Below are positions 13,875-17,600 of a stretch of DNA of 17,600 nucleotides, piece after piece. How positions within the stretch are numbered: position 1 is the first letter of the stretch; every line of letters begins with the position of its first letter. The notes below the pieces were generated by a model, which saw nothing but the letters and a program-made list of their open reading frames with translations, was not told where the DNA came from and searched no databases. The stretch is taken from contig JAQSXM010000015.1 of NCBI GenBank assembly GCA_029256645.1, positions 1 through 17,600 of the forward strand, given 5' to 3'. The DNA is from Sporomusa sp. Lineage in GTDB: Bacteria; Bacillota_C; Negativicutes; Sporomusales; Sporomusaceae. Both the position numbers and the translations under genes were made by a program.

Positions 13875-15224
13875 ATGAACATCTTTCAGGCTTGTGATAT
13901 ACGCGGCGTAGCCGGTAAAGAATTGACTGATGTAATGGCCAGACGCATTGCTTTAGCGGTAGGGATTAAGTTTACCGGCCAAAAAGTAGTGGTGGGCGGA
14001 GACATCAGACTGTCCACTCCCAGTCTGCAGCGAATAATGATTGATGGCTTGGCCGAGTCCGGCTGTCAGGTGATAGATATTGGGACAGTGGCAACACCAG
14101 TATTTTACTATGCACTTAAGGCCACCGGTGCAACCGGCGGCGTTATGGTAACAGCTTCGCATAACCCGGCCCAGTATAATGGATTTAAGCTGGTGCTTGG
14201 CCCTAAACCGGTTAGCGAAGAGGATGTAGCCCATATTGGGCAGCTGGTGGCAGTAAATGCCCGTACTCAGGGCAGTGGCTTGGTAACAAAATTACCTGTC
14301 ATGGCCGACTATCTTGAACATACTGCCGGTAAGGCCCTCCAGGGTTGCTTGAAAGTAGTCATTGATGCGGGTAATGGCGCGACGGCTGCCATCGCTCCCA
14401 AACTGTTTCGGCGGCTGGGGTATGAGGTCATTGAACTCAACTGTACCCCGGATGGACGTTTCCCCAATCATCCCCCCAATCCGGCGCTGGCGGAAAACCT
14501 GGCGTCTCTCGGTGAAGCCGTGCGGCTACATGGTGCAGCGTTGGGGATTGGCTTTGATGGTGATGGCGACAGGGTCGGTTTTGTTGACGAAACCGGCCAG
14601 GCGATCGATAATGACGATATTATGGTGCTGATTGCCCGGTATTATCTTGCTCGCGAAAAAGGGGCCATTATCTATGATGCCAAATGCTCGATGGTAGTAC
14701 CGGAAGAGGTAACTAAAGCCGGCGGACGACCGGTTATGGCCCGGGCCGGGCATACCTTCAGCAAAACCGCCTTTATGCAGGAGCAGGCACTTTTTGCCGG
14801 TGAAATCAGCGGCCACTTCTTCTTTCGTGACCTGGGTTATGATGATGGTATGTTTTCCGGGCTGAAAGTATGTGAGTTGGTAGCCGCCCAGGGCAGCCTG
14901 TCTGCCCAGGTAGCTGTCATCCCTAATTACTTGCTGACGCCAGATATTCGTGTTCCCTATTTAGGCTCAGATAAAACGGCAGTGCTGGAGCAGGCCGCAA
15001 GTAAGCTTGCTGTATACAGGCCTAACCGGATTGATGGTGTGCGAATTGAATTTGCCGATGGCTGGGGCATGATCCGCGCCTCGGTTACTGAGCCGCTCTT
15101 TACCTTGCGGTTTGAAGCTAAATCAGCCGAACGTTTGAAAGAGATTAAGGAGATTTTGCTGGCTACGCTGCCGCCTGATGTACGAGCAGCAGTTACCGGT
15201 AAATTGCCGCCAGAACTTCACTAA
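13875..15224 (+). CDS. phosphomannomutase/phosphoglucomutase (AlgC/ManB family)
   Basis: A 449-residue cytosolic alpha-D-phosphohexomutase that interconverts hexose 1- and 6-phosphates (mannose and/or glucose), supplying sugar nucleotides for envelope polysaccharides. Seen: the four family motifs in order. Phosphoserine loop TASHNP with Ser95; magnesium loop DGDGDR with Asp228, Asp230 and Asp232; sugar-specificity loop GEISGH (309-314); and phosphate-binding end RASVTEP (401-407) leading into LRFEAKS. The GEXSGH loop and the RAS..TEP end resemble the dual-specificity PMM/PGM group more than GlmM, which carries a different sugar loop. The ATG at 13875 follows AGGGGGAC (13863-13870); in-frame extension to 13797 passes through the promoter and hairpin and is rejected. 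Confidence 0.92.
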   Translation: MNIFQACDIRGVAGKELTDVMARRIALAVGIKFTGQKVVVGGDIRLSTPSLQRIMIDGLAESGCQVIDIGTVATPVFYYALKATGATGGVMVTASHNPAQYNGFKLVLGPKPVSEEDVAHIGQLVAVNARTQGSGLVTKLPVMADYLEHTAGKALQGCLKVVIDAGNGATAAIAPKLFRRLGYEVIELNCTPDGRFPNHPPNPALAENLASLGEAVRLHGAALGIGFDGDGDRVGFVDETGQAIDNDDIMVLIARYYLAREKGAIIYDAKCSMVVPEEVTKAGGRPVMARAGHTFSKTAFMQEQALFAGEISGHFFFRDLGYDDGMFSGLKVCELVAAQGSLSAQVAVIPNYLLTPDIRVPYLGSDKTAVLEQAASKLAVYRPNRIDGVRIEFADGWGMIRASVTEPLFTLRFEAKSAERLKEIKEILLATLPPDVRAAVTGKLPPELH

Positions 15225-15258
15225 TCAATCCTTAATTGCAAGTGCCGGTAAAAAGGAT

Positions 15259-15286
15259 TTGCAGGGTCCTAAGTCGAATATATATT
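15259..15286 (+). promoter_or_regulatory. possible promoter of walJ-htrA-rlmH
   Basis: Weak match: TTGCAG (15259-15264), 16-bp spacer, TATATT (15281-15286). It lies in an AT-rich 99-bp gap that also contains an 8-bp dyad, GAATATAT (15276-15283) with ATATATTC (15302-15309). No terminator for the preceding gene is evident, so read-through from it is also possible. Confidence 0.3.
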
Positions 15287-15323
15287 TGTTTTTAAAAGGC
15301 GATATATTCTAGAAGAGGTAATT

Positions 15324-16106
15324 ATGCAAATTCATGTTTTGGCCAGTGGTAGTACCGGAAATGCTGTATTTATTGAAATGGACAATACCAAGCTATTGGT
15401 TGACGCCGGCATTAGCACCCGGCGGATCAAACAGTCGCTTGAGGCCATTGGAACTAAAGTGGAAGATCTTGATGCTGTGTTTATTACCCATGAGCATCGC
15501 GATCATGTCAACGGGTTACAGACCTTACTCAAAAAATACCGGTTGCCGGCCTATGCCCGGCCCGATACCTGGCAATCCATGTATTGTAGGGAGGCCCTGC
15601 CGGATGAGTGTTGCAAGGCTCTCCCCGACAGCCTTGATATCGGTAAAATAAAGATTGAGCCTTTCAGTATTTCCCATGATGCGGCCGATCCTGTGGGCTT
15701 CCGGCTATATGCCGGTGATACTAAGGTTTGTGTTGCTACAGACCTTGGTTTTGTCACTCCGACAGTCAAGGATGCTTTGGCCTTGTCTGATATTTTAGTT
15801 TTAGAGTCTAATCATGATTTGGATATGCTGCAGAATGGCAGCTACCCCTGGCATTTAAAAAAACGTATTATGAGCAATCGCGGTCACCTTGCCAACACCG
15901 ACGCTGGTTGGACCCTGGCAAGGCTAAACCGCAAAGCGCATACCGATGTCTTCTTGGCCCATCTAAGCCGGGAAAACAATCGACCGGAACTGGCTGAGGA
16001 GACGGTAGCAAATATTTTAACAACACAGGGCTGCAAACTCGGACAAGATATTACTTTGCATCTTACCTATCCTGAAAGAATTTCAGGGTTTACCCAAACT
16101 AAGTAG
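15324..16106 (+). CDS. walJ: metallo-beta-lactamase fold hydrolase, WalJ/YycJ family
   Basis: A 260-residue cytosolic protein of the YycJ/WalJ family, usually found beside the WalRK two-component system in Firmicutes and linked to cell-wall and division or DNA-repair phenotypes; members resemble nucleases of the MBL fold. Seen: opening MQIHVLASGSTGNAVFIE, typical for the family; metal motif THEHRDH with His56, His58, Asp60 and His61; ATDLG (Asp140); and ESNHDLDML followed by WHLKKRIMSNRGHL. All expected metal-binding motifs are present. The ATG follows GAGGT (15315-15319). Its TAG stop overlaps the AGGAGG site for htrA. The walR, walK, yycH and yycI genes that often precede it are absent from the window; a phosphohexomutase takes that place. 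Confidence 0.92.
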   Translation: MQIHVLASGSTGNAVFIEMDNTKLLVDAGISTRRIKQSLEAIGTKVEDLDAVFITHEHRDHVNGLQTLLKKYRLPAYARPDTWQSMYCREALPDECCKALPDSLDIGKIKIEPFSISHDAADPVGFRLYAGDTKVCVATDLGFVTPTVKDALALSDILVLESNHDLDMLQNGSYPWHLKKRIMSNRGHLANTDAGWTLARLNRKAHTDVFLAHLSRENNRPELAEETVANILTTQGCKLGQDITLHLTYPERISGFTQTK

Positions 16107-16117
16107 GAGGCGATTGT

Positions 16118-17236
16118 ATGAAATGGTTCAGGAGGTTAACTCCCTATATCGCAGTATCACTCATTAGTATGATTATTGGCGCTACCCTAGTGGTAGGCTG
16201 TGCCGGCAATGCTGCCGATAAAGCTAAAAAACCTGAGCCTGCAGGTTCATCGTTCAAAGCCCTGCAGCCGCCGACCGCGCAGGCCAATGTGTCGGATGCA
16301 CGTAATACACCCATCGTCAGGGCAGCTCAATCTGTTGGCCCGGCTGTTGTCGGTATTACCAACAAAGCCTTTGCCCGGGATATGTTTAATCGCAAAGTCC
16401 TTGTTGAACAAGGGACAGGCTCTGGCGTTATCTTTGATGCCCAGGGCTACATAGCCACCAATTTCCACGTAGTCCAAAATGCCCAGGAGATTGCCGTATC
16501 TATGGCCGATGGGCGTAATCTGACAGGCAAAGTAATTGGCGTTGACCAGGCAACCGATTTGGCTGTTGTTAAGGTTGATGCCGCCGATCTACCGGTCGCC
16601 ACACTGGGAGATTCTGATGCGCTTATGGTTGGCGAACCAGCTATCGCTATTGGTAACCCGCTCGGACTGGAGTTTAAAGGCAGTGTAACTGCCGGTGTAG
16701 TCAGTGCCCTTAACCGTTCGCTGGACATTGGCGAACGCCGTTTCAAACTGATCCAGACCGATGCCGCCATTAATCCCGGTAACTCCGGTGGGGCCCTTGT
16801 TAACGCCGATGGTGTTGTAGTTGGCATTAATAGTGCTAAAATTGCTTTATCGGGGGTTGAAGGTATCGGCTTTGCTATTCCTATCAACAGCGCCAGGCCT
16901 ATTCTCCAATCGCTTATCGACAAGGGGCGGGTTATTAGAGCTTACCTTGGCGTAGGTGCACTCGATCAGACCTCTGCCGCGAAATACGGCTATGAACTCA
17001 ACCTGGAAAAAGGCGTTTATCTTGCTAAAGTAGCCCAGAACGGCCCAGCCTACAAAGCCGGTATGCGTGAGGGTGATGTTATATTGAAGGTTGCCGGCGC
17101 CGAAACCAACAGCGTTGCCGAGCTAAGGGCAGTTCTTGATAGTCAACCGGTAGGCAGTCAGGTTGAAGTGGTGATCACAAGAAATAACCAGAACCAGACG
17201 ATCAATGTTCTCTTAGAAGAAATGCCAGGTCAATAA
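16118..17236 (+). CDS. htrA: HtrA-like trypsin-type serine protease with PDZ domain
   Basis: A 372-residue envelope quality-control protease that degrades misfolded exported proteins. Seen: basic N-terminus (MKWFRR), hydrophobic segment (about 9-27) ending VVGC with Cys28, then a Pro/Ala/Lys-rich linker; trypsin-like domain with the complete triad His117 (NFHVV), Asp147 (TDLAVV) and Ser223 (NPGNSGGA); and one C-terminal PDZ domain (about 272-365, opening AYLGVGA). The VVGC sequence fits a lipobox, so the protein may be a lipoprotein instead of having a simple membrane anchor. AGGAGG (16105-16110) overlaps the walJ stop and sets the start. walJ-htrA-rlmH is a known Firmicutes order, and rlmH starts four bases after this stop. 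Confidence 0.95.
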   Translation: MKWFRRLTPYIAVSLISMIIGATLVVGCAGNAADKAKKPEPAGSSFKALQPPTAQANVSDARNTPIVRAAQSVGPAVVGITNKAFARDMFNRKVLVEQGTGSGVIFDAQGYIATNFHVVQNAQEIAVSMADGRNLTGKVIGVDQATDLAVVKVDAADLPVATLGDSDALMVGEPAIAIGNPLGLEFKGSVTAGVVSALNRSLDIGERRFKLIQTDAAINPGNSGGALVNADGVVVGINSAKIALSGVEGIGFAIPINSARPILQSLIDKGRVIRAYLGVGALDQTSAAKYGYELNLEKGVYLAKVAQNGPAYKAGMREGDVILKVAGAETNSVAELRAVLDSQPVGSQVEVVITRNNQNQTINVLLEEMPGQ

Positions 17237-17240
17237 CAGG

Positions 17241-17600
17241 ATGAAAATAACGATTCTTGCTATAGGTAAGATTAAAGAGAAATACCTGACAGCCGGAATT
17301 CAGGAATTCTTGAAGCGGTTGACTCCATTCTGCAAACTTGACATCCTTGAGCTTGCAGAGGAACGTATGCCTGATAACCCGTCCCCAGCCGAAAAAACAC
17401 AAGCGCTCACCCGTGAGGGTGAGCGCATTTTAAAAGCCGTCCGCCAGGGAAGCTACTTGATTGTATTAGATGTGGCCGGTCAGGCACTGTCATCCGAGCA
17501 ACTTGCTGCCAAATTTGACAGTCTGGCGCTTAGCGGAAACAGTGATATCACCTTCGTCATCGGCGGGGCCTTCGGGTTGTCCGCTGAGCTAGTTGCTGCC
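17241..17600 (+). CDS. rlmH: 23S rRNA pseudouridine-1915 N3-methyltransferase (3' partial)
   Basis: The first 120 codons of a gene that runs past the window edge; the family is usually about 159 residues. RlmH is a SPOUT methyltransferase that uses S-adenosylmethionine to methylate pseudouridine 1915 in helix 69 of 23S rRNA on assembled ribosomes. Seen: start MKITILAIGKIKEKYL, the central LIVLDVAGQALSSEQLA, and the SAM-binding glycine loop VIGGAFGLS near the edge; the C-terminal knot is outside the window. The ATG is four bases after the htrA stop with a weak CAGG site, so translation is probably coupled to htrA. Confidence 0.93.
   Translation, partial: MKITILAIGKIKEKYLTAGIQEFLKRLTPFCKLDILELAEERMPDNPSPAEKTQALTREGERILKAVRQGSYLIVLDVAGQALSSEQLAAKFDSLALSGNSDITFVIGGAFGLSAELVAA

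Noticed and set aside
15254..15309. Regulatory motif or RNA element upstream of walJ
   Set aside because: The stretch has a short AT-rich dyad and a weak promoter match only. It may be a recurrent intergenic motif, but this cannot be judged from one copy.
1..17600. CRISPR arrays, tRNA or rRNA genes, insertion sequences, prophage or defence genes
   Set aside because: No regularly spaced direct repeats, no tRNA-like cloverleaf, no transposase or integrase motifs, and no unexplained multi-gene cassette were seen. Every sizeable open frame with a ribosome binding site belongs to a recognisable family.

Overview
The window reads as a piece of chromosome from an endospore-forming, anaerobic member of the Firmicutes/Bacillota. 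I favour the Negativicutes (Sporomusaceae-like: Sporomusa, Pelosinus and relatives), but this is inference from gene content, not a proven assignment. The evidence is a pair of CotF-type spore coat genes, strong AGGAGG ribosome binding sites, sigma-A-type promoters, a folate cyclodeaminase/cyclohydrolase of the kind common in anaerobes, a Tat-exported [NiFe] hydrogenase, and the walJ-htrA-rlmH gene order typical of Firmicutes. Coding density is high, every gene sits in a short intergenic setting, and no gap without a gene exceeds about 220 bases. I see no insertion sequence, phage gene, CRISPR array, tRNA or rRNA.

Layout. 1-760: a formiminotransferase-cyclodeaminase-like gene (+), closed by a strong terminator shared with the convergent tex gene. 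760-2934: tex (-), an RNA-binding S1 protein. 3091-4416: a MATE-family exporter (+), again convergent on a shared terminator with the next gene. 4456-8074: a divergent cyclic-di-GMP pair, an HD-GYP protein (-) and a membrane MASE3-GAF-GAF-GGDEF diguanylate cyclase (+). 8169-8751: two small CotF-like spore coat genes, the second with an in-frame TAG after codon 18, then a terminator. 8777-10080: a PerR-like metalloregulator and deoC (deoxyribose-phosphate aldolase) under one good promoter, followed by an unusually long rod-like hairpin ending in a T run. 10144-11093: a single-gene unit for a membrane-anchored HEXXH peptidase. 11142-13759: the small and large subunits of a group 1-like [NiFe] hydrogenase, translationally coupled. 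13778-15224: a phosphomannomutase/phosphoglucomutase with its own promoter and leader hairpin. 15324-17600: walJ (metallo-beta-lactamase fold), htrA (serine protease) and the first 120 codons of rlmH, which runs off the end.

How the parts relate. Most units are independent housekeeping or regulatory genes. The clearest functional pairs are HD-GYP/GGDEF (possible turnover and synthesis of cyclic-di-GMP), the hydrogenase subunits (H2 oxidation outside the cytoplasmic membrane), and walJ-htrA-rlmH (envelope homeostasis plus ribosome modification). The features most worth a second look are the amber codon inside the coat gene, the hydrogenase (an asparagine where a proximal-cluster cysteine is expected, a four-residue C-terminal extension on the large subunit, and a cytoplasmic coiled-coil tail on the small subunit), and the 84-nt rod hairpin after deoC. 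I found no convincing new multi-gene system such as a defence island.
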